From assembly GCF_020524045.1 (NCBI RefSeq), contig NZ_JAIVKL010000010.1, forward strand, positions 110,296 to 174,295: a stretch of 64,000 nucleotides of DNA, written 5' to 3'. Each line of letters starts with the position of its first letter. Position 1 is the first letter of the stretch. This DNA comes from Metabacillus litoralis. Its GTDB lineage: Bacteria > Bacillota > Bacilli > Bacillales > Bacillaceae. Positions 1 to 8,283 of the stretch are shown here, in pieces. Both the position numbers and the translations under genes were made by a program. The notes below the pieces were generated by a model that had not been told where the DNA came from, did no database searches, and saw nothing but the letters and a program-made list of their open reading frames with translations.

Positions 1-77
1 CGATCAATAAGCTTTTAAGCAGTCCATTTCTTTTCTATAATGTAAGTAAGACTTATTGCACGAAAAGAGGAATTTTC

Positions 78-977
78 ATGCTAGATAAATTAATGCAGCA
101 TTTTAAACATGCAATGACTACAAGCTATTCTCCTAATGACTCAACATATGAATGGTTTCAAACTGAACTTGGTCAAACTTTTGGTATTCTGAAATCTTCT
201 CTATCAGAAACCGAAAAAAACTTACTTTCGTCTCTCTTTCAACATACACAACCGTTAAGTGAAGAACATTTATCAGTTAATCAACAAAAGTGGGTTGATT
301 TTTTATTCTATGAAAAACAAATTATTCCTTCTCCACTTCCATCTGATCAAAGTGGTGTGCGATTTTATTATTTTTATTTAACTAAACCTATAGATGATAA
401 ACAAAGCTTTGAAGAAGCTGTACAGGGAATTCTTAATTCAGATCTAGTTCTTTGGTTGAGTTATTCTCATGGCATCATTATTGAGGAAAAACCAACAACT
501 GTTTTGGAGATAGAATCATTAAAAAACTTAAGTGATACATTAACAAGTGATTTTTTTGTAGAACCATTTCTATACATTGGACAACTTCAAAAAAATGATT
601 CTGACCTTAGAGTAAAATTCAAGTTAGAACATAACTGTTTTCAGGCGCTACATCATGCATCAAACAGAGAAAGAGTTGTCAGCTTTTATGAGGCACTTCC
701 TTTACTGGTACTCAAAACACCATCTAAAATTAATAAAGATTTATTATCAAACCATTTAGTAGAAGCACTTGAGGATAATGAGCTAATTCATACAATTGAA
801 GCTTTTCTTCAATCGAATCTAAATGCTTCTTCAACAGCGAAACGATTATTTATTCATCGTAATAGTCTTCAATACCGATTAGAAAAATTGCTAGAAAAAA
901 CCGGATTAGACATACGAATTTTTTCAACTGCTGCCTTTATTTTTCTTGCCATTACGATCGTACGCCTTAAAGATTAA
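78..977 (+). CDS. PucR/CdaR-type helix-turn-helix regulator (YxkF-like)
   Basis: A 299-residue protein that probably acts as a cytoplasmic DNA-binding regulator. The last 60 or so residues carry the C-terminal helix-turn-helix typical of PucR/CdaR proteins: a segment with SSTAKRLFIHRNSLQYRLEK, where the second helix is the usual HRNT/SLxYRL recognition motif, followed by a hydrophobic end. The first 220 residues match no domain I recognise and probably sense a ligand. The start is an ATG preceded by AAAAGAGGA. A strong hairpin separates it from msmX downstream. In B. subtilis the PucR-like gene yxkF lies next to msmX, so this looks like the same pair. Target genes are unknown; control of msmX is inference only. 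Confidence 0.75.
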   Translation: MLDKLMQHFKHAMTTSYSPNDSTYEWFQTELGQTFGILKSSLSETEKNLLSSLFQHTQPLSEEHLSVNQQKWVDFLFYEKQIIPSPLPSDQSGVRFYYFYLTKPIDDKQSFEEAVQGILNSDLVLWLSYSHGIIIEEKPTTVLEIESLKNLSDTLTSDFFVEPFLYIGQLQKNDSDLRVKFKLEHNCFQALHHASNRERVVSFYEALPLLVLKTPSKINKDLLSNHLVEALEDNELIHTIEAFLQSNLNASSTAKRLFIHRNSLQYRLEKLLEKTGLDIRIFSTAAFIFLAITIVRLKD

Positions 978-998
978 AAACTATTCAATTATATAAAT

Positions 999-1042
999 TA
1001 CAAGTTGCACAAAAATAGCCTATTTTTTTCGTGCAACTTGTA
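999..1042 (+). terminator. Rho-independent terminator after the PucR-like gene
   Basis: Long inverted repeat with arms ACAAGTTGCAC and GTGCAACTTGT, and an inner AAAAATAG/TATTTTTT pairing that extends the stem. It sits 20 bases after the stop codon and separates the regulator from msmX. Confidence 0.7.
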
Positions 1043-1083
1043 CGTTTACTTTACTCTCTGAAATCCCTTACAATGAAAATAAG

Positions 1084-1097
1084 TTAAAACGCTTTCA
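1084..1097 (+). promoter_or_regulatory. cre-like CcpA operator before msmX
   Basis: TTAAAACGCTTTCA matches the catabolite-responsive element consensus TGAAARCGYTTTCA at 13 of 14 positions. A -10-like TACAAT (about 1069-1074) lies just upstream, so the site would fall at or just past the transcription start, a usual place for CcpA repression. Carbon control of a sugar-ABC ATPase is sensible, but this is inferred from sequence only. Confidence 0.55.
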
Positions 1098-1118
1098 GAA
1101 ATAGGGAGGAATAATAAA

Positions 1119-2231
1119 ATGGCAGAGATTCAATTAAACAATATTTATAAAATTTATGATAATAAAGTAACAGCAGTAGAAGATTTCAACCTTCACATTC
1201 AAGATAAAGAATTTATCGTATTCGTTGGTCCATCAGGTTGTGGTAAATCAACTACACTTCGTATGGTTGCTGGATTAGAAGAGATTTCAAAAGGTGATTT
1301 CTTCATCGATGGAAAACGTATGAATGATGTAGCACCAAAAGATCGTGACATCGCAATGGTATTCCAAAACTATGCATTATATCCACATATGAATGTTTAT
1401 GACAACATGGCATTTGGATTAAAGCTTCGTAAATTACCAAAGGATGAGATCGAGCGTCGTGTAACAGAAGCTGCGAAAATTCTTGGTCTTGAGCAATATT
1501 TACAACGTAAACCTAAAGCTTTATCTGGTGGACAACGCCAGCGTGTTGCATTAGGTCGTGCAATCGTTCGTGATGCAAAAGTATTCTTAATGGATGAGCC
1601 TTTATCTAACCTTGATGCTAAGCTTCGTGTAGCAATGCGTGCTGAAATCACGAAATTACACCAACGCTTACAAACAACGACAATTTACGTAACACATGAC
1701 CAAACTGAAGCAATGACAATGGCAACTCGTCTTGTTGTACTAAAAGACGGTATCATTCAACAAGTTGGTTCACCTAAAGAGGTTTATGATAAACCAGAAA
1801 ACTCATTTGTTGGCGGATTCATTGGATCACCTGCAATGAACTTCTTCAAAGGTACACTTGGTGAAGGTAAATTCACAATGGGATCTACTTCAGTAGCTGT
1901 TCCAGAAGGTAAAATGAAATATCTTCGTGAGCAAGGCTATGTGAACAAAGAAATCCTTATGGGCGTTCGTCCAGAAGAAATCCATGATGAGCCTGTATTC
2001 ATCGATTCTTCTCAAGGAACAAAAATCACAGCTAAAATTGAAGTTGCTGAGTTAATGGGTGCTGAAACTATGCTTTACTCAGAAATCGATGGTCAAACGT
2101 TCGTAGCACGTGTTGATTCTCGTACTGATGTTAAACCTGGTCAAGAACTTGAATTAGCTTTAGATATGAATAAAGCTCACTTCTTCGATATTGAATCAGA
2201 TTTAAGAATTCGTCCAGCTGGCGAAAAATAA
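1119..2231 (+). CDS. msmX: Multi-sugar ABC transporter ATP-binding protein MsmX
   Basis: Cytoplasmic ATPase of the MalK/UgpC/MsmX family, 370 residues, the usual length. It powers carbohydrate importers whose binding proteins and permeases are encoded elsewhere; in B. subtilis one MsmX serves several sugar importers. Visible motifs: Walker A GPSGCGKST at residues 37-45, the signature LSGGQRQRVALGRA near 135-148, Walker B VFLMDEP, the H-loop in YVTHDQTEA, and a C-terminal OBF/TOBE region from about residue 240. The ATG start has an ideal GGGAGGA site. It is monocistronic between two strong hairpins, as expected for a shared ATPase, and is preceded by a cre-like site. Confidence 0.93.
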   Translation: MAEIQLNNIYKIYDNKVTAVEDFNLHIQDKEFIVFVGPSGCGKSTTLRMVAGLEEISKGDFFIDGKRMNDVAPKDRDIAMVFQNYALYPHMNVYDNMAFGLKLRKLPKDEIERRVTEAAKILGLEQYLQRKPKALSGGQRQRVALGRAIVRDAKVFLMDEPLSNLDAKLRVAMRAEITKLHQRLQTTTIYVTHDQTEAMTMATRLVVLKDGIIQQVGSPKEVYDKPENSFVGGFIGSPAMNFFKGTLGEGKFTMGSTSVAVPEGKMKYLREQGYVNKEILMGVRPEEIHDEPVFIDSSQGTKITAKIEVAELMGAETMLYSEIDGQTFVARVDSRTDVKPGQELELALDMNKAHFFDIESDLRIRPAGEK

Positions 2232-2236
2232 ATAGC

Positions 2237-2278
2237 AAAACAAAAGCCATGTTCTTAGTAGAACATGGCTTTTGTTTT
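2237..2278. terminator. Bidirectional terminator between msmX and the convergent zinc-ribbon gene
   Basis: A 19-bp perfect stem with a 4-base loop, arms AAAACAAAAGCCATGTTCT and its complement, A-rich on one side and T-rich on the other. It serves both msmX (+) and the minus-strand gene whose stop codon it touches. Confidence 0.88.
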
Positions 2279-2520
2279 TACTCACTCACCGAATTTGATT
2301 CTTGATGCTGACAAACTGGGCAATAAAAATAATGAATACATTCATGATTTTCTAAAGAATTTGCATATCCATCAAACAATTTCATGATATCTATATCCAT
2401 ATATGCACTATAATCATCAAAATAATCTGTTACTTTCCCTCTATCCTCCATAAGACTTTGGCAATTAGGACATTGGATTGACTTCATCTCAAATCCATTA
2501 CATAAAGGACATAACCCCAT
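2278..2520 (-). CDS. Small zinc-ribbon-like protein of unknown function
   Basis: An 80-residue protein with three CxxC pairs: C4/C7 (CPLC), C17/C20 (CPNC) and C67/C70 (CPVC). The arrangement suggests a zinc-binding ribbon in which the first or second pair joins the last across an acidic, aromatic middle rich in Asp and Tyr. The ATG start is supported by GGAGATGAAAGG on the coding strand. It is a single gene convergent with msmX. I do not recognise a named family; a metal-stabilised adaptor or toxin-type small protein cannot be told apart from sequence alone. Confidence 0.6.
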   Translation of the reverse strand: MGLCPLCNGFEMKSIQCPNCQSLMEDRGKVTDYFDDYSAYMDIDIMKLFDGYANSLENHECIHYFYCPVCQHQESNSVSE

Positions 2521-2821
2521 CCTTTCATCTCCTTTAACTCTAACTCTTCATAGCGTTAGATTCTCTCAAGTTGAGATTAATTATGTAATGTTCAGCAGCT
2601 AAATCATCTGTTATTATCATTAACATTTCAAAGTAACTCTACAAGTTTAGGGTATTTTCTTTCACTTGTTGTTTTTCAAATCCGAAATATATAACATCGA
2701 AAGGATTCTTTTACTTTTACCTAAAATGATGAATATAGTTAAATTTTATTTGAGCAATATTTTAAATAACATTAATTTTTTCTTAAAGTTTTTATAGGAG
2801 AAAAAATTACCAAAAAAAAAG

Positions 2822-2851
2822 TGTATATAAATTTTCAAATCATCCATAATA
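2822..2851 (+). promoter_or_regulatory. Sigma-G-type forespore promoter for the SASP gene
   Basis: TGTATA (2822-2827) and CATAATA (2845-2851) are separated by 17 bases. This fits the sigma-G pattern (-35 TGAATA, -10 CATACTA) that drives alpha/beta-type SASP genes late in the forespore. It would give a leader of about 145 nucleotides that contains the cloverleaf-like element at 2904-2972. Confidence 0.6.
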
Positions 2852-2903
2852 CTTAGTAACAACAAAGCAACAACATATTTTCAACTCACAAAATTAAATC
2901 AAT

Positions 2904-2972
2904 GGGTTACGCCGAGTTAGGCGGTGAAGGACAACACTTCATAAGTTTGGTGCAAATCCAACTAACCCAACC
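2904..2972 (+). ncRNA. tRNA-like cloverleaf in the SASP leader
   Basis: An outer stem GGGTTA (2904-2909) pairs with TAACCC (2963-2968) and closes three hairpins. These are CGCC/GGCG with a 6-base loop (2910-2923), GTGAAG/CTTCAT with a 7-base loop GACAACA (2924-2942), and a T-arm-like GG-TGCAAAT-CC (2945-2962). The outer stem is followed by AACCA. The third loop differs by one base from the common tRNA T-loop TTCAAAT. Departures from a real tRNA: no U33 in the 7-base loop, a short D-loop, no linker at positions 8-9, and a one-base bulge in the T-stem. It may be a tRNA-derived pseudogene, a regulatory leader or a processed RNA. Confidence 0.45.
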
Positions 2973-3003
2973 ATTATAACTATTATGAGGAGATGAATGA
3001 CAG

Positions 3004-3225
3004 ATGGCACAAAACAGTTCAAACAACAGCAATTCGTCTAACCAACTAGTAGTACCAGGAGCTTCTCAAGCAATTGATCAAATGAAGTATGAGATTGCTT
3101 CTGAATTCGGAGTTAATCTTGGTGGAGAAACTACTTCAAGAGCTAACGGTTCTGTAGGTGGAGAAATCACTAAGCGTTTAGTATCAATGGCTCAACAATC
3201 TATGAGCGGTTATACTCAACAATAA
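3004..3225 (+). CDS. Alpha/beta-type small acid-soluble spore protein
   Basis: A 73-residue SASP that coats and protects spore DNA in the forespore and is degraded at germination. It has the N-terminal Asn/Ser/Gln-rich tail, the [16 protein letters not shown] block containing the GPR protease site (cleavage expected after E30, before I31-A32), and the second conserved block [14 protein letters not shown]. The ATG follows GAGGAGATGA. Upstream lie a sigma-G-like promoter and an unusually structured leader; a strong terminator follows. This is one of several paralogues expected in such a genome, so I do not assign a paralogue letter. Confidence 0.95.
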   Translation: MAQNSSNNSNSSNQLVVPGASQAIDQMKYEIASEFGVNLGGETTSRANGSVGGEITKRLVSMAQQSMSGYTQQ

Positions 3226-3244
3226 CAATTTCATATATTTGGCT

Positions 3245-3281
3245 AAGAGGCTGGCACATTGTGTCAGCCTCTTCTTTTTTT
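3245..3281 (+). terminator. Terminator of the SASP gene
   Basis: A 13-bp stem, AAGAGGCTGGCAC paired with GTGTCAGCCTCTT (one G-U pair), with a 3-base loop and a T tract. The stem sequence resembles the ends of repeat families A and C in this window (GAGGCTGGGACA). Confidence 0.9.
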
Positions 3282-3283
3282 GC

Positions 3284-3871
3284 CGTTTTTTTATAACAAT
3301 AAGTATCAAACAAGTTCTATAAACCATATAGTATAAAAAACCTCTATACATCTTTTTTAACTAATCCATCGATATTCGTTCAAATAGAAATTTATAAGAA
3401 ATGTGCAAGGTAAAAAAATGATACTTTCTTACTTTGTAAAAAAGGGGCGAATTGGTATGCTTGACTCTGTCGACTGGAAGCAAGTTGCTTTCGTAGGTTA
3501 CACTCTATTTCATGAATATGTTGTTTATATAAGATTTCCTCAAGTATATTATTGGGAGGAAGCAAAAAAGAGAATATAATTGAACCAAAAAGAGTCTGGC
3601 ACAATTTTTCCCTCTGTCGGTCTCTTTTTTGTTATGACTGTTTTTGGAACCGCCTTTATGAAGACTGTAGCTTCTTATAGGATCATTTCTTTTATTTGAA
3701 AGCCTATGTTAAAGTTTGTAGCAATGAAGGATTTTCCTACTTTCTATAAGATGCCAATAATACTACATAAAATACAACCATTATTTATTTACTCCCAAAT
3801 GATGTATGATATGGAGAGTATGTATTCATAATTATTTTTAAAATTGTAAATTGGATCTTGAGGTGAATTTA
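3284..3871. other. 590-base stretch without a convincing gene
   Basis: No frame here has both a ribosome site and protein-like composition. A weak stem with a T run (AAAGAGTCTGGCAC...GGTCTCTTTTTT, about 3588-3630) again resembles the GAGGCTGG repeat ends and may be a degraded terminator-type repeat. The rest is AT-rich, with the promoter of the downstream oxidoreductase near its end. Confidence 0.4.
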
Positions 3872-4492
3872 ATGAAAATTGCATTATTAGGTGCGACTGG
3901 TCGAGTTGGAAATGAAATTTTATCATTGCTATTGAATGCTGGGCATAGTGCTACAATATTAGTTCGTACACCTGAAAAAATACAGATTTCATCTCCATCA
4001 TTAACAGTACTCAAGGGAGATGCAACGAAATATAACGACATCGAACAAGTTATAGTTGGATCTGATCTTGTGATTAGTGCCTTAAATACAGATGGCACAA
4101 ATACTCTCTCAGTCGCTACTCCCTACATTATTTCAGCAATGAATAAATTTGGGCTGAATCGTCTAATCACAATCGGTACAGCTGGCATTTTACAGTCTCG
4201 TTTGGAGCCAGAAGAATATCGATTTCAATCAAGTGAATCTCGAAGAAAAACAACGAGAGCCGCTGAACAGCATTTAACCGTTTACCACCAACTGCAGGGA
4301 AGTAAATTAAATTGGACAATCGTGTGTCCAACATACCTCCCAGATGGGGAGCTTACTAAAAATTACCGCTATGAAGCTGACTTCTTACCTGAAGATGGTA
4401 AGGAAATTTCTGTTCAAGATACAGCTCATTTCGCTTTTCAACAAATAAAAAGTGAGGAATTTATGAAAAAGCGTGTTGGAATTTGTTATTAA
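3872..4492 (+). CDS. NAD(P)-binding atypical short-chain dehydrogenase (NmrA/YwnB-like)
   Basis: A 206-residue protein with an N-terminal Rossmann motif LLGATGRVG, a segment corresponding to cofactor and substrate binding (NTDGTNTLS), and C-terminal SVQDTAHFAF as in NAD(P)H-binding NmrA-like proteins. This group lacks the classical YxxxK catalytic pair and often acts as a redox sensor or quinone/flavin reductase; the substrate here is unknown. I take the ATG at 3872 as the start because GAGGTG lies six bases before it. An in-frame TTG at 3851 would leave that site inside the gene. It is a single gene. Confidence 0.75.
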   Translation: MKIALLGATGRVGNEILSLLLNAGHSATILVRTPEKIQISSPSLTVLKGDATKYNDIEQVIVGSDLVISALNTDGTNTLSVATPYIISAMNKFGLNRLITIGTAGILQSRLEPEEYRFQSSESRRKTTRAAEQHLTVYHQLQGSKLNWTIVCPTYLPDGELTKNYRYEADFLPEDGKEISVQDTAHFAFQQIKSEEFMKKRVGICY

Positions 4493-4693
4493 CATTTTTA
4501 TGGGCTAGCTGACTAAATAGAACATATCGAACAGACCTCCACTGCTGGTCGCTCGCTAATATGAAGCTAAATAATATGAAGACCTATCCTTGTGCTTCAA
4601 CTAATATTTGTTAACATCAGGATGGTAACGAGCAAAGCAACTTCACAACATTAGGGATTCAAAAAGTATACTGTTAATTCCACTAAAAAAGAA

Positions 4694-4730
4694 GGAAGTG
4701 GATGTCAAAGGTAATCCACTTCCTCCTTTC
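4694..4730 (+). terminator. Terminator after the NAD(P)-binding gene
   Basis: GGAAGTGGAT pairs with ATCCACTTCC around a 10-base loop, followed by a T/C-rich tail. The 200 bases between the stop at 4492 and this stem hold nothing recognisable. Confidence 0.55.
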
Positions 4731-4855
4731 TTTCTTCGAAGATCATCCTATTTTCTCTGTCTGATTACAAGTGATCGTAGAAAATCACTCATAAACACCA
4801 ATGCTTAGTCTTTTATCACTCGCTCTTAAGAGTATCTTTGTTTTATATTTTGCTA

Positions 4856-5179
4856 TTACTCTTCTATGTACACAGCCGTGCCATAAGCGATAATTTCTGA
4901 TGCGTTTTGCATAACAGCAGATGATTCTAATCTCATACAGACAATGGCATTTGCACCTTTTGTCTTTGCATCTTCTACCATTCTGCCAATGGCCTTTTGT
5001 CTAGCTTCTTCCATCATTTCTGTATATTCCTTTAACTCTCCACCAACGATGGTTTTTAATCCTGCCATAAGGTCTTTACCAATATGTTTCGATTGAACAG
5101 TACTTCCTCTAACAAACCCCTTATACTCTTTTGTTTCTTTACCAGGAACTGTTTCAGTAGTCACGATAATCACTTTCAT
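4856..5179 (-). CDS. YbjQ-family (UPF0145) protein
   Basis: About 107 residues of the YbjQ family, small cytoplasmic proteins that form pentamers and are annotated as putative heavy-metal-binding. The family core is clear: VTTETVPG at the start, VRGSTVQSKHIGKDLMAG, the central KTIVGGELKEYTEMM, and the end GANAIVCMRLE...AYGTAVYIEE. The start is ambiguous. AGGAGG is followed at once by ATGATGAAAGTG; the GTG at 5173 has ideal spacing and matches the family N-terminus, while I give the second ATG (5179) as the boundary. It overlaps the end of the membrane-protein gene upstream, suggesting translational coupling. Confidence 0.8.
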   Translation of the reverse strand: MKVIIVTTETVPGKETKEYKGFVRGSTVQSKHIGKDLMAGLKTIVGGELKEYTEMMEEARQKAIGRMVEDAKTKGANAIVCMRLESSAVMQNASEIIAYGTAVYIEE

Positions 5180-5357
5180 CATCCTCCTTTTTTTCATCTA
5201 ATCTAAGCTTAATAAAAGCAACAAGCAAGACAGCTAATGATATGAAATAAATAAAAAACAAGCCAATTGCAATCGTGATGTTTATAAATAAAAATATAAT
5301 GCCAATAATCTGGGTGAAGACTGCAGTAATCATACTGATGTATTTTACTTTTTCCAT
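5154..5357 (-). CDS. Small two-span membrane protein
   Basis: A 67-residue protein with two hydrophobic segments (about residues 7-26 and 30-50), then a basic and acidic C-terminal tail (RLDEKKEDDESD). The ATG at 5357 is chosen because GGAAG lies six bases upstream; an in-frame ATG at 5381 has no ribosome site. Its 3' end overlaps the YbjQ-family gene, so the two are probably one operon. I do not recognise a family. A partner or anchor for the YbjQ protein is a reasonable guess only. Confidence 0.6.
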   Translation of the reverse strand: MEKVKYISMITAVFTQIIGIIFLFINITIAIGLFFIYFISLAVLLVAFIKLRLDEKKEDDESDYRDY

Positions 5358-5572
5358 CTTCAACTTCCTTTCATAACGCACTAATTTAACTATACCTTCT
5401 TTTTACAATATATTGAATTGTTTTATTAATAAAGAACTTATTTTTTCTAAATCCCTTCACAACAAATAGGACTTTATAATCATTTTATAATGAATGTGTT
5501 TTCATTTTTGGAAGTAGAGGTAATTAACGACTAACAAAACACAAATTACATTTTTGGATGGAGGAAACTAAA

Positions 5573-5890
5573 ATGAACAAGCTATTAACTTTAAACTTGC
5601 AAGTAGAAAATCAGTTACGCATTGATCAAGTTATTAAAATGAATCAGCTTGCTAAATCATATAACGGTAAAATTTATTTACTAACTAAAAACAAAAGCGT
5701 GATCAACACTGGCAGCCTTCCTTCTCTCATTACATATCTTTTAACAGTGAAAAGTGGACAGGTGCTTAAAGTAGTAATTGATGGTCCTTTTCCTGAACTA
5801 AAACTAAACGATTTAAAACAGATATGTTCTTCAACTATTATGAGACAAAGTCAACAAGTATTACAACCTGCTATGAAAGTCAAAATATAA
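5573..5890 (+). CDS. HPr-like protein lacking the phospho-histidine
   Basis: A 105-residue protein whose middle aligns by eye with PTS HPr/Crh: NGKIYLLTKN for the second strand, GSLPSLITYLLTVKSG for the regulatory-serine helix region, and VLKVVIDGP for the next strand. At the His15 site there is Arg16 (QLRIDQ), and the neighbouring Arg17 is replaced by Asp18. A serine (Ser48) remains where HPr has Ser46. It therefore cannot carry phosphate from enzyme I and would be Crh-like at most. The C-terminus is about 20 residues longer than HPr. GGAGG precedes the ATG at 5573; an earlier in-frame ATG overlaps that site. The assignment is from pattern only. Confidence 0.5.
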   Translation: MNKLLTLNLQVENQLRIDQVIKMNQLAKSYNGKIYLLTKNKSVINTGSLPSLITYLLTVKSGQVLKVVIDGPFPELKLNDLKQICSSTIMRQSQQVLQPAMKVKI

Positions 5891-5945
5891 ATTCGTTTCC
5901 TATTAGTGAGTTAAACAAATTTAGATTTATAAGGTGGTGTTTTAT

Positions 5946-6017
5946 ATGTTACGAACAATTTTTATGATTGTCGGCGCAATCGTAGTGATCGGATTTCTAA
6001 TTGGTCTTATCTTTTAA
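5946..6017 (+). CDS. 23-residue single-span membrane peptide
   Basis: A short frame that starts with ATG after AAGGTGGT. It encodes a basic N-terminus (MLRTIFM) and one hydrophobic stretch with glycines (IVGAIVVIGFLIGLIF). It lies 50 bases after the HPr-like gene and before a universal stress gene. Such tiny hydrophobic peptides are common in Bacillus; no function can be given. Confidence 0.5.
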   Translation: MLRTIFMIVGAIVVIGFLIGLIF

Positions 6018-6140
6018 AGGCTATAGAAATCAAAAATATTCTGTAATTCTTGTGTCAATAAAATGATCTATTAATTAAATGATTAGATTTATTTTAGAAG
6101 GGAATTAAACATATAACAAGTAAAGAAAGGATGATAAAAG

Positions 6141-6653
6141 ATGAAAAAATTTCAACACTTAGTTGTCGCTTATGATGGAACGGACGATAGCAGAGAAGCA
6201 CTAGAGCTTGGAATTGACATGAGTAAACAATTACAATCATCTCTTTCAGTTGTAAATATCCAAAAAGGAAGCACTTTTTCAGATGTAACCAGAAGTGACA
6301 GATCAGGTATGATTCCACCTTCTCATACCCCTCCAGTAGGAGGACTAAATAATTATCCAGTTGTTCCAGTACCAGTAGACAATCCAGATACTCGAAGTGA
6401 CGAATATACTGAGAAGGAAGAAGCCTTAAAAAGTGAAGCTCAACGACTTTTAGATCAGAATAATATTGATGGACATGTTGAAGTTGCATACGGTGAACCA
6501 TCAGATGAAATTGTCAACTATGCCAAAAATCATGATGGAGATTTAATTATCATTGGTAGTAGAGATATCAGTGGATTAAAGCGCTTAATATTTGGAAGTG
6601 TAAGTGAAAAGGTTTCACATCGTTCAACCATACCTGTGTTAATTGCTAAATGA
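6141..6653 (+). CDS. Universal stress protein UspA family
   Basis: A 170-residue cytoplasmic UspA-domain protein. The N-terminal strand HLVVAYDGTDDSREAL carries the conserved Asp of the nucleotide site. The C-terminal IIGSRDISGLKRLIFGSVS gives the G-2x-G-9x-G-S ATP-binding pattern, so it probably binds ATP. It is about 30 residues longer than typical because of a Pro/Ser-rich loop near residues 48-85, between the first helix and the central strand. The ATG follows AAAGGATGA. It is monocistronic with its own terminator. A second UspA gene lies at 14410-14829. Confidence 0.88.
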   Translation: MKKFQHLVVAYDGTDDSREALELGIDMSKQLQSSLSVVNIQKGSTFSDVTRSDRSGMIPPSHTPPVGGLNNYPVVPVPVDNPDTRSDEYTEKEEALKSEAQRLLDQNNIDGHVEVAYGEPSDEIVNYAKNHDGDLIIIGSRDISGLKRLIFGSVSEKVSHRSTIPVLIAK

Positions 6654-6681
6654 AGTAGAGATTAAATTCTCTACTTTTTTT
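6653..6681 (+). terminator. Terminator of the UspA gene
   Basis: AGTAGAGA/TCTCTACT stem with a 6-base loop and seven T residues, starting at the stop codon. Confidence 0.85.
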
Positions 6682-6770
6682 CATTTTCACAATCCTCTAA
6701 AACATTATCAATGTTAGCCGATATAACTAGTAAAGACAAATCTTTTAAAATGGCCAAAGGGGATTATTAC

Positions 6771-8081
6771 ATGGGAATTCTTTCTTTTAAAAAAGAAAAA
6801 AAGGCATCTACTACTTCATTTGCTCAAAACAAAAGTGAACTTTTATCACAAATTTCATTAAATATTAAAGAACAAGAGCTTCGTAAACAATTAGAAATGA
6901 CTGGATTAACATCAGACGATCTTTATATTGCGCTTACTTTAAAGCCCTATATCCAAGAAAATATTGATTCTATTGTTACAGCCTTTTACTCTTCATTTGA
7001 AGCGAACGAGGGTCTTATTGACATAATCAATCAATATAGCTCAGTAGATAAATTAAAAGGTACACTTAAAGAACATATTTTAAAAATGTTTAACGGTCGC
7101 TTAGAAGATGACGATGTTGTTCGTATGAGAAGAATTGCTCATATTCATGTGAAAATAGGCCTTGAAGCAAAATGGTATATGGCCGCGTTTCAAAAATTAT
7201 TTTCTTCCGTAATTGATACTATTGAGTCAAAGCTTTCAACTAAGGAAGACGTCATTTCAGTTGTTCATAGTTTAACTAAATTATTTAACTTTGAGCAGCA
7301 AATTGTGTTAGAAGCCTATGATAAAGAATATGCAAAGATTCAAACTGAAATTGATTCACAAAAGGAGCAAATTCGTTCTGAAGTTAATGGACTCGCCATA
7401 CAACTTGCAGAATCTAGTGAAGAAACAAATGCGTTTATTCAAGAAATTCTTGCTCAATCAAAAGAAATTGCATCTTACTCCATTGATCGCTTTGAAGTTG
7501 CAGCTACAGCTGAAGATCAGGCTCATAACGGAAAGAAAGATTTAGAGAAGCAAAATGAATTAATGACATTTATTGAAAAAAGTACCGAAGACATTATCCA
7601 ACAAATGAAATCACTAGAACAAACATCAGAAAAAATTAATAACGTCGTTGGAATCGTTACTTCTATTGCAGAACAAACAAACTTATTAGCCTTAAACGCT
7701 GCAATTGAATCAGCACGTGCTGGTGAATATGGAAAAGGATTTGCTGTTGTTGCAAGTGAAGTTCGAAAGCTAGCAGAAGAAACAAAAAATTCAGTACAAG
7801 GTGTTTCAAGCTTAATTACAAATATCCACTCACAAATAGATAGCATGTCTAATTCTATTAACAATGTAGCAGATCTGACAACAAAAGGTACAACACAAAT
7901 GATCGAAATGAATTCATTTTTTGATTCAATTGTTGAAATTATGAACAATAATAAACAACAAAGTGAACAAGCAAAAACTGATTTAAACAATTTCACTACT
8001 ATTATCAATGATGTATCAAATTCTATTTCTCAAATAGCTGACACTTCTGATAGTTTAAAGCAAATGGCAAAAAATATATAA
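6771..8081 (+). CDS. hemAT: Heme-based aerotaxis transducer HemAT
   Basis: A 436-residue soluble oxygen sensor: an N-terminal globin-coupled sensor domain (to about residue 185) and a C-terminal methyl-accepting chemotaxis signalling domain. The heme-proximal histidine is expected at H126 ([14 protein letters not shown]) and the distal-side tyrosine at Y73 (AFYSSF), matching B. subtilis HemAT H123 and Y70. The signalling tip is intact ([20 protein letters not shown], then [14 protein letters not shown]). It passes oxygen binding to CheA/CheW. The start is the ATG at 6771 behind AAAGGGGAT; an upstream in-frame ATG at 6711 adds 20 unrelated residues. A terminator follows. Confidence 0.92.
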   Translation: MGILSFKKEKKASTTSFAQNKSELLSQISLNIKEQELRKQLEMTGLTSDDLYIALTLKPYIQENIDSIVTAFYSSFEANEGLIDIINQYSSVDKLKGTLKEHILKMFNGRLEDDDVVRMRRIAHIHVKIGLEAKWYMAAFQKLFSSVIDTIESKLSTKEDVISVVHSLTKLFNFEQQIVLEAYDKEYAKIQTEIDSQKEQIRSEVNGLAIQLAESSEETNAFIQEILAQSKEIASYSIDRFEVAATAEDQAHNGKKDLEKQNELMTFIEKSTEDIIQQMKSLEQTSEKINNVVGIVTSIAEQTNLLALNAAIESARAGEYGKGFAVVASEVRKLAEETKNSVQGVSSLITNIHSQIDSMSNSINNVADLTTKGTTQMIEMNSFFDSIVEIMNNNKQQSEQAKTDLNNFTTIINDVSNSISQIADTSDSLKQMAKNI

Positions 8082-8097
8082 TAGCTATTTTCCCTGT

Positions 8098-8130
8098 AAA
8101 AGAGATCAACATTTTGTTGATCTCTTTTTT
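8098..8130 (+). terminator. Terminator of hemAT
   Basis: AAAAGAGATCAAC/GTTGATCTCTTTT, a 13-bp stem with a 5-base loop and a T run. Confidence 0.9.
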
Positions 8131-8283
8131 ACACCCAATTAATATACCAAGAAACTAATTGATAAAATATATAACCATTAATTTAAGTTGTTATAGAAAT
8201 GAATTGACATAATTTATTAGCTTGATATAATACTTTTATACAAGAAAGCAAAAAAGCGTTGAAGCTATAAAGGAGTCTTTTGT

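Noticed and set aside
3392..3604. Minus-strand frame of 70 codons after the SASP gene
   Set aside because: No ribosome site, weak protein character, and it starts within a stem resembling repeat ends.
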